From Oceanisphaera psychrotolerans (GTDB lineage Bacteria > Pseudomonadota > Gammaproteobacteria > Enterobacterales > Aeromonadaceae), in assembly GCF_001870485.1 (NCBI RefSeq), contig NZ_MDKE01000003.1, positions 37,364-101,363 of the forward strand: a DNA stretch of 64,000 bases, given 5' to 3'. The translations under genes and the position numbers were made by a program. The notes under the pieces are model-generated. The model was not told the origin of the DNA and ran no database searches. It was given only the letters and a program-made list of their open reading frames with translations. Shown here piece by piece: positions 9,798 through 18,816 of the stretch (positions are counted from its first letter, which is position 1; each line of letters begins with the position of its first letter).

Positions 9798-9820
9798 AAG
9801 GCGCCATACTGGCGCCTTTT
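9798..9820 (+). terminator. Terminator after dadA
   Basis: AAGGCGCC and GGCGCCTTTT pair around ATACT. It lies 50 bases past the dadA stop and just before the start of the AEC permease gene. Confidence 0.8.
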
Positions 9821-9830
9821 GTGTTTCCAT

Positions 9831-10712
9831 ATGCTTTCTACCCTGCTCAATATCGTGGTGCCCGTGTTTGCGGTAGTGGCGGTAGGCTTCGCCTTCGGCC
9901 GACGCCAGCACAATGCCGACATGGGCTTTGTCAACCAGGCCAATGTGGCGGTGTTCTGCCCGGCACTGGTGTTTTCCGCTCTTATCGACAATCCGGTACG
10001 ACTGGGTACCAGCTGGCCGCTGATGCTGGCCGGAGTACTGGTCATTCTGCTGCCGGGCCTGTTGCTGTGTCTGTTTCGTTTTCAGGGCCTGGAGCGACGC
10101 ACCTTGGTACTGGGCGGCATGTTTCGCAACACCGGCAACATCGGTATACCGCTGATGCTGTTGGCCTATGGCGAGGATCAGCTCGGCGCCATCATCATTC
10201 TGTTTGTGTTGTCCAACCTGGTTCATTTTTCGCTCGGGCTCTTTATCCTGTCGCGGGAGGCCGGTCGCGGGCAATGGCTGAAAAACCCCATTATCTGGTC
10301 TGCGCTGCTGGGCATGCTGCTGGCGGATCATCCGGCCCTGTTGCCCGAATTTGTTTATACCAGTGCCAGCCTGCTGGGTCAGATAGCAGTGCCGCTGATG
10401 CTGTTTGCCCTGGGCGTACGACTGTCGTGCGGCGAAATGGGCGATCTTGGGCTGGCGCTGCGGGTCAACCTGGCGTACCTGCTGGTGGGGGCGGCGAGCC
10501 TGCTGCTGGTGGCCTGGTGGTTGCCGCTGGGGGCGGACTGGCTGCGGCTGCTGGCGCTGTCGGTGATGTTGCCGCCCGCGGTGCTCAACTATTTATTGTG
10601 CGAACAATATCGCTGCCAGCCCGATAAAATGGCCAGCATCGTCCTGCTCGGTAATGGCATCTCGGTGTTGACCATTCCGCTGGTGATCTACCTGAGCCTG
10701 ACCTATCTCTGA
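9831..10712 (+). CDS. AEC-family transporter
   Basis: A hydrophobic protein of 293 residues with about ten membrane segments, the usual size of auxin-efflux-carrier family permeases. The glycine-rich GMFRNTGNIGIPLMLLAYG stretch around residue 95 is the family's conserved crossover motif. Bacterial members carry malate, malonate or other organic anions; the substrate is not evident here. The start ATG at 9831 gives MLSTLLNIVVPVFAV, a typical family start. Longer upstream reading in the same frame overlaps dadA and is not coding. It is separated from dadA by a terminator, so it probably has its own promoter. Confidence 0.85.
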   Translation: MLSTLLNIVVPVFAVVAVGFAFGRRQHNADMGFVNQANVAVFCPALVFSALIDNPVRLGTSWPLMLAGVLVILLPGLLLCLFRFQGLERRTLVLGGMFRNTGNIGIPLMLLAYGEDQLGAIIILFVLSNLVHFSLGLFILSREAGRGQWLKNPIIWSALLGMLLADHPALLPEFVYTSASLLGQIAVPLMLFALGVRLSCGEMGDLGLALRVNLAYLLVGAASLLLVAWWLPLGADWLRLLALSVMLPPAVLNYLLCEQYRCQPDKMASIVLLGNGISVLTIPLVIYLSLTYL

Positions 10713-10721
10713 TGAGGCTCG

Positions 10722-10802
10722 CATGGCATTAATTTCATGAGCCAGTACCATGGCATTAATTTCATGAGCCAGTACCATGGCATTAATTTCATGAGCCAGT
10801 AC
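10722..10802. repeat. Three perfect 27 bp tandem repeats
   Basis: The unit begins CATGGCATTAATTTCATGAG and ends CCAGTAC. It is present three times without any mismatch, starting nine bases after the stop of the AEC permease gene and ending about 150 bases before mshI. There are no spacers, so it is not a CRISPR array. The perfect identity suggests recent slippage or an active array. Confidence 0.95.
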
Positions 10803-10952
10803 CGGTTAGCTGTAAAAACATTGATTTTGATCAACGCGCATTCACTCACGACAGGGTCTCGATAAAAGCTGATATTGGTCGTTATAATGGCTTGTTTATA
10901 AAACGCTTTTATCTGTTTATACTGGCCCTTTCATTCTTCTTGTACGGTGCAG

Positions 10953-11819
10953 ATGGCTTTTATTCCCCGTTGGTTCAAATCCGCCAGAGCGTCTTCATCG
11001 GTGGGTATCTATATCACGCACAACAGCCTGCTGGCTGTCGATGAGCTCCAACCGCAACAGGTGGTGCAGCGGGAAGTCGGCAATGCCGAGCCGGCCGCCA
11101 CTGCGCTGCGTGCCTTGCTGGACGAGCAGCAATGGCAGGGTCGACGACTGCATCTGGTGCTGAACCGTCACTGGTATCAGCAGACCCAGATGGAAAAGCC
11201 CGCCATGCCCGACGACGAGCTGGCCCAGGCCTTGCCCTGGTGCATGCGCGAGCTGGTCAACGAGCCACTGGACAGTCTGTTGTTCGACTACATCACCTTG
11301 CCGGCGAGCCCGACCGGGCAGCCCCGCATCGCGGTATACAGCAGCGAGCGCGAACGGCTGGCGGGGCTGGTCAAGGCGGTCACGCCCCAGTGCGAGATCG
11401 CCACCATCGGCGTGGATGAACTGGCCATGACCAACCTACTGGAACCGGAAGAACGGGGCTTGCTGTTGCACAAGGTGCCGGGGCAGGAACTGACCCTGAC
11501 CTTTATTCACCAGCGGCAGTGGAACTTTTCCCGTACCATTCGCGGCTTTCAGGCGCTGGATGACGAGCAGATGGCGGTGGATCAGTTCGTGTTCGACAAC
11601 CTGCTACTGGAGCTGCAGCGCAGCATCGACTATGCCGTCGGGCAGCTCAAGCTCAATGCCCCCAATCGCTGGTATCTGGCCTTGCCTCAGCGGGTGACCC
11701 CGGCGGTTCAGGCGGCCATCAGCCAGGTGTTCAATATCGAGTCTCAATCCCTGACCAGCGACACCCTGAGCCCGATCAGCCTGCCGGCGCTGGGCATCTT
11801 GCGGGAGGAAAAAGAGTGA
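10953..11819 (+). CDS. mshI: MSHA biogenesis protein MshI (PilM-like)
   Basis: First gene of the pilus cluster, 288 residues. It corresponds in order and size to MshI, the cytoplasmic actin-fold partner (PilM/GspL-N type) that anchors the inner-membrane assembly platform. The start MAFIPRWFK and the VGIYITHNSLLAV segment fit the family. I use the ATG at 10953; a GTG six bases earlier is possible, and neither has a clear ribosome-binding site. The next gene starts inside its stop codon (GTGA), the first of a long series of such overlaps running through to mshG. Confidence 0.85.
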   Translation: MAFIPRWFKSARASSSVGIYITHNSLLAVDELQPQQVVQREVGNAEPAATALRALLDEQQWQGRRLHLVLNRHWYQQTQMEKPAMPDDELAQALPWCMRELVNEPLDSLLFDYITLPASPTGQPRIAVYSSERERLAGLVKAVTPQCEIATIGVDELAMTNLLEPEERGLLLHKVPGQELTLTFIHQRQWNFSRTIRGFQALDDEQMAVDQFVFDNLLLELQRSIDYAVGQLKLNAPNRWYLALPQRVTPAVQAAISQVFNIESQSLTSDTLSPISLPALGILREEKE

Positions 11820-12394
11820 AACGTCGCGTCGAGTTTTATCAGGCTGCGCTCAAGCCTTCCCGGGATCCGGCTTCACTGACGCTGTTGTGGCGGGGCAGCC
11901 TGGCGATTGTGTTGCTGTGGGGGCTGGTGTTCGCCTATGCCGGTTTCAGCCAGCATCAGTTACAGCAACAGAATCGGGCCCTGCAGGCGGCGGTTTCATC
12001 CGGTGAAGCGGATCTGAACCGGTTGCGCGAGGGGCTGGCTACGCTGAACCGCCTGCAGGACGACGGCCAGCGTGAGCGGCTGGAGCAGAATATACGCGCA
12101 CGGCAGCGCTTGCTGGGCGTCCTGAATCAGGAAAGCTTCGTGTCTTATGCCACCATTCTCAACGATCTGGCGCGGATTCCCTGGCAGGGAGTGGCGTTGC
12201 AGGGCCTGATCCTGGAAGGCAAGCGCATGGTGTTGCAGGGAGAGGCCGCCAGTGCCAGCGCGGTGCCGGCCTGGATCCTGGGCTTCGAGCAGCGCGACAG
12301 CCTGCGAGGTCACGGTTTTGGTCAGCTTGACATCAGTCGGCAGACAGACGGGGGTCTTGGCTTCAGCCTTTACAGTGCGGAGGTCACCCCATGA
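11816..12394 (+). CDS. MSHA biogenesis protein, PilN-like (MshI2)
   Basis: A 192-residue protein with a short cytoplasmic basic start, one membrane helix at about 26-44 (SLAIVLLWGLVFAYAGF) and a following coiled coil rich in Gln, Leu and Arg. This architecture and its place between the PilM-like and PilO-like genes identify it as the PilN-type platform protein, called MshI2 in some genomes. It would bind MshI on the cytoplasmic side and MshJ in the periplasm. It starts with GTG overlapping the mshI stop and ends in an ATGA overlap with mshJ. Sequence similarity alone is weak; the call relies on order and architecture. Confidence 0.75.
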   Translation: MKRRVEFYQAALKPSRDPASLTLLWRGSLAIVLLWGLVFAYAGFSQHQLQQQNRALQAAVSSGEADLNRLREGLATLNRLQDDGQRERLEQNIRARQRLLGVLNQESFVSYATILNDLARIPWQGVALQGLILEGKRMVLQGEAASASAVPAWILGFEQRDSLRGHGFGQLDISRQTDGGLGFSLYSAEVTP

Positions 12395-13041
12395 GCCGGT
12401 TAACCCTGCAGCTGGCCGAATGGCGCGATCGCTTCATGGCGCTGTCCGGCCGGGAGCGCTGGCTGATACTGGCGGCCAGCTGGGCGCTGGTGATCTGGCT
12501 GTGTCTGTCTGTTTACGAAGCGACGCTTCAGGCCGGCGTGCTGCGGCTGGAGCAGGAGCGGCAAGGGCTTAACCGCCAGCTGGATCAGCAGCAGCAACTG
12601 CGCGATGAACTCACCCAGGCTATCGCCCGGTTGTCGAACAATGATCGCAATCAGCAACTGGAACGGCTGAATCGTCGGCTGAACCGACTCAATGAAAACG
12701 TCGACCAGCGCATGCGTACCCTGGTGGGGCCGGAGCAGATGTCGGCTCTGCTGCTGACCATTCTCGAACAAGGCCAGGGGCTCGAGTTGCGCGAGTTGAG
12801 CAATCAGCCCCCCAAATTGATGAGCCGTGATGAAGGTGAAGAAAAACTGTACCGACACGATCTGAGCCTGCACCTGAGCGGCAGCTATATGGCGCTGCTC
12901 GACTATGTACAGCGGCTGGAGCAGTTGTCGGGGCGTATTTTCTGGCGCGGTCTGCAATTCGAACTGGAACAGTATCCCGAGGCCATCATCCGGCTCGATT
13001 TTTTTACCATCAGCCAACACAAGGAGCTGTTGCGTGGTTAA
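12391..13041 (+). CDS. mshJ: MSHA biogenesis protein MshJ (PilO-like)
   Basis: A 216-residue inner-membrane protein with a membrane helix at about 24-42 (WLILAASWALVIWLCLSV) followed by a long coiled coil and a periplasmic ferredoxin-like domain, the PilO/GspM layout. Together with the preceding PilN-like protein it would form the periplasmic part of the platform that links the ATPase and MshG to the MshK/MshL channel. It overlaps both neighbours and has a good length for MshJ. Confidence 0.82.
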   Translation: MSRLTLQLAEWRDRFMALSGRERWLILAASWALVIWLCLSVYEATLQAGVLRLEQERQGLNRQLDQQQQLRDELTQAIARLSNNDRNQQLERLNRRLNRLNENVDQRMRTLVGPEQMSALLLTILEQGQGLELRELSNQPPKLMSRDEGEEKLYRHDLSLHLSGSYMALLDYVQRLEQLSGRIFWRGLQFELEQYPEAIIRLDFFTISQHKELLRG

Positions 13042-13351
13042 TTCGTTATTGCTGCTGGTGCTGAGCAGCGCCAGCGGGCTGCAGGATCCCAGCCGCCCGC
13101 TGACCTCGATGGAACCAGAGATCACCGAGCCCCAGGTGGCATCCCGGCAAGGTGTCCCGCGGCTGGAGGCCATTTTCACCGGCGGTGCCCGGGCCAGCGC
13201 CATTATCGATGGCCGGTACTATCAGCTCGGCGATGCGGTCGCCGGCTACCGGCTGGAGCGTATTCAATCGAATCATGTGGTGCTGGGAGGGGAGGGTGAA
13301 CCCCTGACCCTGACGCTGTTTTCCTCATTATCAACCCTGAGTAGCCAATGA
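13034..13351 (+). CDS. mshK: MSHA biogenesis protein MshK (PilP/GspC-like)
   Basis: A small periplasmic protein of 105 residues: hydrophobic start, a linker, then a compact GspC/PilP-like domain around LEAIFTGGARASAIIDGRYY. It likely bridges the inner-membrane platform and the MshL secretin. I choose the GTG at 13034 because AAGGAG lies seven bases before it, inside the end of mshJ. The mshL start overlaps its stop as ATGA. Confidence 0.8.
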   Translation: MVNSLLLLVLSSASGLQDPSRPLTSMEPEITEPQVASRQGVPRLEAIFTGGARASAIIDGRYYQLGDAVAGYRLERIQSNHVVLGGEGEPLTLTLFSSLSTLSSQ

Positions 13352-14976
13352 ACCTCATGACACGACCTTTTGCGGTGGCTTTGCTGGGGGCTTCGCTGGC
13401 CGCCTGTGTAAACGCGCCGGATGGAACTTTACCCAAAGATGCGCTGGATGAAGCCCTGCGCACCTATCCCGATCCGGTGCCGGCGGCGGTAGAGCAGGAA
13501 TTGCGCAACGCCCGGCCTGCCCGGGCCTCGATCAGCGCCGAGCCACGGCAGCGCCGGTTCAATATCGCGGCCAACAACGTGGAGGCGGCAAGCTTTTTCA
13601 ATGCCCTGGCCAGCCAGCACAACATCAGCATTGCGGTGCACCCGGAGGTGAACGGCACCATCAGTCTGAATCTGCGTCAGGCGACCCTGACCGACACCCT
13701 GACCGCCATTTCCCGCTTGTACGGTTATGGCATAGAGCAACAGGGCGGGGTGTATCAGGTGCATCCCAACGGGGTGCGTACTCGCACCTTCAACGTGAAT
13801 TATCTGATGCTGTCGCGCGATGGTCAGTCGCAAACCGCCATCAGCGGCAGCAGCCTGTCGAACGGAGAAAATGGTAGCAGTGAAGGCAACAGTTCCACCC
13901 GTATCAACACCGAGTCCAGCAACGATTTCTGGGCCAGTCTGGAGTCGGCCCTGGGCCGGCTGATCGGCAGCGAAGACGGCCGGGTAGTGGTCACCAACCC
14001 CCAGGCGGGTCTGGTGAGCGTGCGCGCCGCACCCGACGAGCTGGCGCTGGTCGAGGATTTTCTGCAACGGGCCGAGCGTCAGCTCAAGCGTCAGGTGATC
14101 CTGGAGGCGCGGATCATCGAGGTGGAACTGAGTGACGGCTTCGAGCAGGGCATCGACTGGGACAACCTGAGTGCGGGCAGCACGGCCAGCCGTTCAGCCA
14201 CGCCGCTGGTCACGGCCGGTAACGTGTCGTCTTATCCTGCGAGCACCGTTCAGCTCAACCCGCTGGCCGAATTGCTGGGGGGCGGTGTGGTCTTCAATAT
14301 CACCGATGGTAACTTTTCGTCCGTCATCAGCCTGTTGCAGACCCAGGGTGAAGTGAATACCTTGTCCAACCCCCGGGTGACTACCAGCAACAATCAGAAG
14401 GCGGTGATCAAGGTCGGTACCGACGAGTACTTCGTTACCGATTTCTCGCTGACCACCACCACCAACAGCTCCACCAGTGAAACCACCCCCGACATCGAGC
14501 TGACGCCCTTTTTCTCCGGTATCTCTCTCGATGTCACGCCGCAGATTGCGGAAGACAACAAGGTGCTGCTGCATATTCACCCCTCGGTGAGCGAGGTGTC
14601 GGATGTGACCAAGGTCATCCAGTATGGTGAGGATTTGTCGGTCTCTCTGCCGTTGGCAAGCAGCACCATCAGGGAGTCGGATACCATCGTCGAGGCCCGC
14701 TCCGGGGAGCTGATCATCATCGGTGGCCTGATGCAGGAAACCCAGAGCGAGCAGAATTCCGGGGTACCGGTGCTCAGCGAGATCCCGGTGCTGGGTAATC
14801 TGTTCAAGAACCGTAAACTGGCCACCACGAAAAGCGAGCTGGTGATCATGCTGCGTCCGGTGGTGGTGAATGACGCCACCTGGCAGACCGAGTTGCAGCG
14901 CTCGCGTGATCTGCTGGAAAAGTGGTATCCGCCTAAATCGGGTATCCTGTCGACCATCAGTTCGGGCGCATTATGA
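13348..14976 (+). CDS. mshL: MSHA secretin MshL
   Basis: Outer-membrane channel for the pilus, 542 residues. It has a lipoprotein signal (LLGASLAAC, lipidated Cys 20), an STN-type domain at about 65-130 and a Ser/Thr-rich linker around 165-190. Then come the secretin N1-like domain (VSVRAAPDELALVEDFL) and the C-terminal secretin domain ending in PVLSEIPVLGNLFKNR, the signature of the family. It is followed directly by the TPR gene (ATGA overlap), so there is no room for mshM, which sits at this point in Vibrio and Aeromonas loci. Confidence 0.95.
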   Translation: MNLMTRPFAVALLGASLAACVNAPDGTLPKDALDEALRTYPDPVPAAVEQELRNARPARASISAEPRQRRFNIAANNVEAASFFNALASQHNISIAVHPEVNGTISLNLRQATLTDTLTAISRLYGYGIEQQGGVYQVHPNGVRTRTFNVNYLMLSRDGQSQTAISGSSLSNGENGSSEGNSSTRINTESSNDFWASLESALGRLIGSEDGRVVVTNPQAGLVSVRAAPDELALVEDFLQRAERQLKRQVILEARIIEVELSDGFEQGIDWDNLSAGSTASRSATPLVTAGNVSSYPASTVQLNPLAELLGGGVVFNITDGNFSSVISLLQTQGEVNTLSNPRVTTSNNQKAVIKVGTDEYFVTDFSLTTTTNSSTSETTPDIELTPFFSGISLDVTPQIAEDNKVLLHIHPSVSEVSDVTKVIQYGEDLSVSLPLASSTIRESDTIVEARSGELIIIGGLMQETQSEQNSGVPVLSEIPVLGNLFKNRKLATTKSELVIMLRPVVVNDATWQTELQRSRDLLEKWYPPKSGILSTISSGAL

Positions 14977-15722
14977 AGAAAACTCCTTATCTGGGCGTGC
15001 TGGCCGCGCTGTTATCGCTCTGGCACGGGGTAAGTCAGGCCGAGGAACATTCGGCGTCGGCTGCAGACTTCACCGACAGCTGGCAGCAGGCCGAACCGCT
15101 GCCGGCGGTCGAGAGTTCGCTCAGCATCAGCGAGGTGTCACTGAGCCGGGCCGACTGGCTGCGTGAGCAGGAGCAGCAGGCCGAAAGTGCCCTGGCCGCC
15201 GGTGACTGGGCCCGGGCCGAATATCGTCTGGGTCAGGCACTGAGCGAGTATCCCGATGCACACGCCATCCGGTTACGGCTGGCGGCGCTGCTGTTTGGCC
15301 GTGGCGCCCTGGATCAGGCACGGGATCGGCTGCAACAAGGGCTGGAGCTGGCGCCGGATCATGCCGATATGCGTCTGACCCTGGCCCGGCTACTGGCGGA
15401 GCAGGAGCGTTATCAGGCGGCGCTGCAGGTGCTTGATGAAAGTCAGCCACCGCTGCCGGCGCATCTCGATTATTACAGCCTGAAGGCGGACATGGCCCGG
15501 CGTGGCGGCCAATGTGTACAGGCGGTAGATACCTATCGTCGGTTGCTGGCCGAAAGCCGGGCGGGCGCCTGGTGGCTGGGGCTGGGGCTATGCCAGCAGC
15601 AACTGGGCGAAGACTTTGTCTGGGCCTTTCAACAGGCCCGTGCCAGCGCCGATCTGGGCATGGCCTCGCTGCGTTTTGTTGAACAGCAACTGGAGCATCA
15701 TGGTACAGCGCAAACTCACTAA
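14973..15722 (+). CDS. mshN: MSHA biogenesis TPR protein (MshN position)
   Basis: A 249-residue protein with a hydrophobic N-terminal signal segment (LGVLAALLSLWHGVSQA) and about four tetratricopeptide-type helical repeats rich in Ala, Leu and Arg. By position between mshL and mshE it corresponds to MshN. It is shorter than the MshN proteins I know, which start with a cytoplasmic segment and an internal membrane helix; here the N-terminus looks like a plain signal peptide. Its 3' end overlaps the mshE start by 23 bases. Confidence 0.72.
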   Translation: MKKTPYLGVLAALLSLWHGVSQAEEHSASAADFTDSWQQAEPLPAVESSLSISEVSLSRADWLREQEQQAESALAAGDWARAEYRLGQALSEYPDAHAIRLRLAALLFGRGALDQARDRLQQGLELAPDHADMRLTLARLLAEQERYQAALQVLDESQPPLPAHLDYYSLKADMARRGGQCVQAVDTYRRLLAESRAGAWWLGLGLCQQQLGEDFVWAFQQARASADLGMASLRFVEQQLEHHGTAQTH

Positions 15723-17397
15723 GCGCCTCGGCGAACTGCTGATCGAACACGGCGTGATCACCTCCGCCCAGCTCGATGCGGTATTACAGCAGCAGCAGCG
15801 TGAAGGGGGCCGTATTGGCTCCCTACTGGTGCAGATGGGCATCTTGAGTGAGCTGGAGCTGCTCGGCTTCGTGGCCGAGCAGCTGGATTTGCCGTTGCTG
15901 GATTTGAACAAGGCCAGCATCGACCGCGAGGCGGTCAAGCTGCTTTCGGAAGTGTATGCCCGCCGCCACCGGGCGCTGGTGATCGCGGCCGATGACCAGC
16001 AGGCCCGGGTGGTGCTGTCGGATCCGGCGGATCTGGACACCCAGGATGCCATCGGTAATCTGCTGGCCCCGCGGGAAGTGCAGCTGGCGGTGGCGCCCCA
16101 TGGGCAGTTGCTGGCATTGTATGATCAGCTGTACCGGCGTACCGACGACATTGCCAACCTGGCCGAGCAGTTGCAGGGCGAGAACAGCCCCGGCCGGCCG
16201 GCGCTGGAGGCGGCGGGGCTGGATGACAGCGACGCCACCGTGGCCAAGCTGTTGTATTCGCTGTTCGAAGACGCCTTGCAGGTAGGGGCGTCCGATATTC
16301 ATATCGAGCCCGACAAGAGCCTGATCCGGCTGCGGATGCGGGTCGATGGCCTGTTGCAGGAAACCGAGCTGAAAGAAGTGGGCATCGCCCCGGCGCTGGT
16401 TTCTCGACTCAAGCTGATGGCCGGACTGGACATCGCCGAGCGCCGCCTGCCGCAGGATGGTCGTTTTGCGCTCAAAATCAAGAACAGTCCGGTGGATGTG
16501 CGTATGGCCACCATGCCGGTGCAGTTTGGCGAGGCGGTGGTGTTGCGATTGCTGGATCAGTCTCAGGGGATTCGCCGCCTGGACCAGGCGGGCATGCCCC
16601 CGGCGTTGCTCGGTGCCTTTCGCCGACGGCTTGCCAGCCCCAACGGCATTATTCTGGTCACCGGGCCCACCGGCAGTGGTAAAACCACCACCCTCTACGG
16701 TGCCCTGAACGAGCTCAATACCCCGGATCGCAAGATCATCACCGCCGAAGATCCGGTCGAATACCAGTTGCCGCGGGTCAATCAGGTGCAGGTAAACGTC
16801 AAGGCCGGCCTGACCTTTGCCCGTATCCTGCGTACCAGCCTGCGACAGGATCCCGACATCCTGCTGATCGGCGAGATGCGGGATCAGGAAACCGCCGAGA
16901 TTGCCATGCGCGGGGCCCTGACCGGCCATCTGGTGCTTTCGACCCTGCACACCAACGATGCGCCCAGCTCGGCGGTACGGCTGATGGACATGGGCGTGCC
17001 CGGTTATCTGGTGGCCAGCACCCTGAAGGCGATACTGGCGCAGCGGCTGGTGCGCCGCCTGTGCGAACATTGCAAGCAGGAACACCCGCCGGAGCCACAC
17101 CAGCGCCAGTTTCTGCAGTATCTGGCCCCCGAGCTGACCGATCACCGCTTTTATCAGGGAGTCGGTTGTGCCAGCTGCAGCCACAGCGGCCACAAGGGGC
17201 GGGTGGGGGTCTATGAATGGCTCGAGATCACCCAGGACATGGCAGATACCCTGCGCGAGCAGAATATCGAACGCTTCAACCAGCTGGTGGCGGCTCAGCC
17301 CGACTACACCACCCTGGCCCGCTCTGCCCTGCAACTGGCCCTGAAGGGCGACATTGCGCTGAGCGAAGTGCTGCGTCTGGCCGAGTGGGTGGAATAG
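15700..17397 (+). CDS. mshE: MSHA extension ATPase MshE
   Basis: A GspE/PilB-type hexameric ATPase of 565 residues that powers pilus extension. The N-terminal 60 residues carry the MshEN pattern (RLGELLIEHGVI then GGRIGSLLVQMGILSE and LPLLDL), which binds c-di-GMP in Vibrio MshE. Walker A GPTGSGKTTTLYG has its lysine near 328; the Asp boxes and the Walker B region (DILLIGEMRD) follow. Cysteines CEHCKQE and CASCSHSG form the C-terminal zinc site. The ATG at 15700 lies inside mshN; its stop overlaps the mshG GTG by one base. Confidence 0.95.
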   Translation: MVQRKLTKRLGELLIEHGVITSAQLDAVLQQQQREGGRIGSLLVQMGILSELELLGFVAEQLDLPLLDLNKASIDREAVKLLSEVYARRHRALVIAADDQQARVVLSDPADLDTQDAIGNLLAPREVQLAVAPHGQLLALYDQLYRRTDDIANLAEQLQGENSPGRPALEAAGLDDSDATVAKLLYSLFEDALQVGASDIHIEPDKSLIRLRMRVDGLLQETELKEVGIAPALVSRLKLMAGLDIAERRLPQDGRFALKIKNSPVDVRMATMPVQFGEAVVLRLLDQSQGIRRLDQAGMPPALLGAFRRRLASPNGIILVTGPTGSGKTTTLYGALNELNTPDRKIITAEDPVEYQLPRVNQVQVNVKAGLTFARILRTSLRQDPDILLIGEMRDQETAEIAMRGALTGHLVLSTLHTNDAPSSAVRLMDMGVPGYLVASTLKAILAQRLVRRLCEHCKQEHPPEPHQRQFLQYLAPELTDHRFYQGVGCASCSHSGHKGRVGVYEWLEITQDMADTLREQNIERFNQLVAAQPDYTTLARSALQLALKGDIALSEVLRLAEWVE

Positions 17398-18616
17398 TGG
17401 CGTTTTATCAATACCGGGCCCGTAACCGTCAGGGACAGCTCAACGAAGGCCGGCTGGAAGCCGCCTCGTCCCAGGCGGCGGCCGACAGCCTGATCAATGC
17501 CGGCCTGATGCCGGTCGAGATCAGGGAAACCCGGACCGGCACCCAAACCGGGATACAGCTGCGCCAGTTTCTGCAGGGCGGGGTCAAGCCCGAAGCCCTG
17601 CTGATCCTGAGCCGTCAGTTCGCTTCCCTGACCCGGGCCGGCATTCCCATTCTGCGTATCGTGGAAGGGCTGCGTGACACCACCGACAACAAGGTGCTGA
17701 CCCTGGCGCTGGACGAGGTGGCCTCGGCCCTTAACCAGGGCCAGACCCTGGCCAACGCCCTGGCGGCCCATCCCCATCTGTTCAATTCGCTGTTTGTGTC
17801 ACTGGTGGAAGTGGGCGAGAGCACCGGTCAGCTGGAGCAGGCCTTCTTGCAGCTGGCCCATTATTATCAGCTGGAGCTGGATACCCGCCGCCGGGTGAAG
17901 GCCGCCATCCGTTACCCGATGTTCGTCTGTATCGCCATGGTCGCCGCCATGACGGTGCTGAACATCTATGTGATCCCGGCCTTCAGCGGCATTTTTGCCC
18001 GGCTGGGCGCCGATTTGCCCTGGACCACCCGTTTTCTTATCGGCTCGTCGGCCTTCTTTACCCAGTACTTCGGCCACATGGTGGTGGCGCTGCTGGCGGG
18101 GTGGCTGTTGCTGTGGCGTTATATCAGTACTCCGGCCGGGCGGCTGCGCTGGCATCGGTGGCAGTTGCGTATTCCCATCGTCGGGCCGTTGATCAAACGC
18201 ATTCTGCTGGCCCGTTTCTGCCGCAGTTTTGCCATGATGCTGGCCGCCGGCGTGCCCATCGTCCGGGTGCTGACCCTGGCCGGCACCGCCACCGGTAATG
18301 CCTGGCTGACCCGGGCCATTCTCGGCATGGGCGAGGGGCTGTCATCAGGCAGCAGCCTGTCGGCGGTGGCCGCCGAGAGTCGGGTCTTTACGCCCTGATC
18401 TTGCAGATGTTCCGGGTGGGGGAAGAAACCGGCCGGGTGGACGAAATGGTGATGGAAGCGGGCCGCTTCTACGAAGAAGAGGTGGACTACGACATCAGTA
18501 ACCTGACGTCCAAGATCGAGCCCATCCTGATCGTCGGCATCTCCGTCATGGTACTGATCCTGGCGCTGGGCATCTTCACCCCCATGTGGGACATGGTGAA
18601 CGTCGTCAAAGGGTAA
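17397..18616 (+). CDS. mshG: MSHA platform protein MshG (frameshifted)
   Basis: A GspF/PilC-type polytopic inner-membrane protein of about 406 residues once one base is restored in the C run near 18394. The two T2SF domains are visible: LSRQFASLTRAGIPILRIVEGL in part at about 75-95 and ARFCRSFAMMLAAGVPIVRV at about 275-295, each followed by membrane helices. As written the frame ends at ESRVFTP and the last 72 residues (FRVGEETGRVDEMV to the end) continue in the next frame. GTG start overlaps the mshE stop. This closes the coupled mshI-mshG block; a 200-base gap follows before mshA. Confidence 0.88.
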
Positions 18617-18816
18617 AGGTCAAGGGGTAACAGTGGCGAGTCAAAGGCCAGAGCCCCTTAATCCACAAAAATGCTGGGGATGTTGTGTTTTCAGCTGAAA
18701 GGACTGGATTGCCCCGCACCTGATCAGTATCATCCGAGCGTAGTATTTGAACGATGGTTTATCCGTAAAATAGCATTGTTACCAACAAGTTAATGACATC
18801 AAGAGATGAGGAAAGC

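Noticed and set aside
8503..9807. 434-codon open frame antisense to dadA
   Set aside because: It mirrors dadA codon by codon, has no family resemblance, and dadA is certain. Long antisense frames are common in this GC-rich sequence.
10722..10802. Short CRISPR-like array
   Set aside because: The 27 bp units abut directly with no spacers, and no cas genes are near.
18390..18400. Programmed -1 or +1 frameshift in mshG
   Set aside because: No slippery heptamer or following structure is evident, and eight other genes show the same kind of missing base, so sequence error is simpler.
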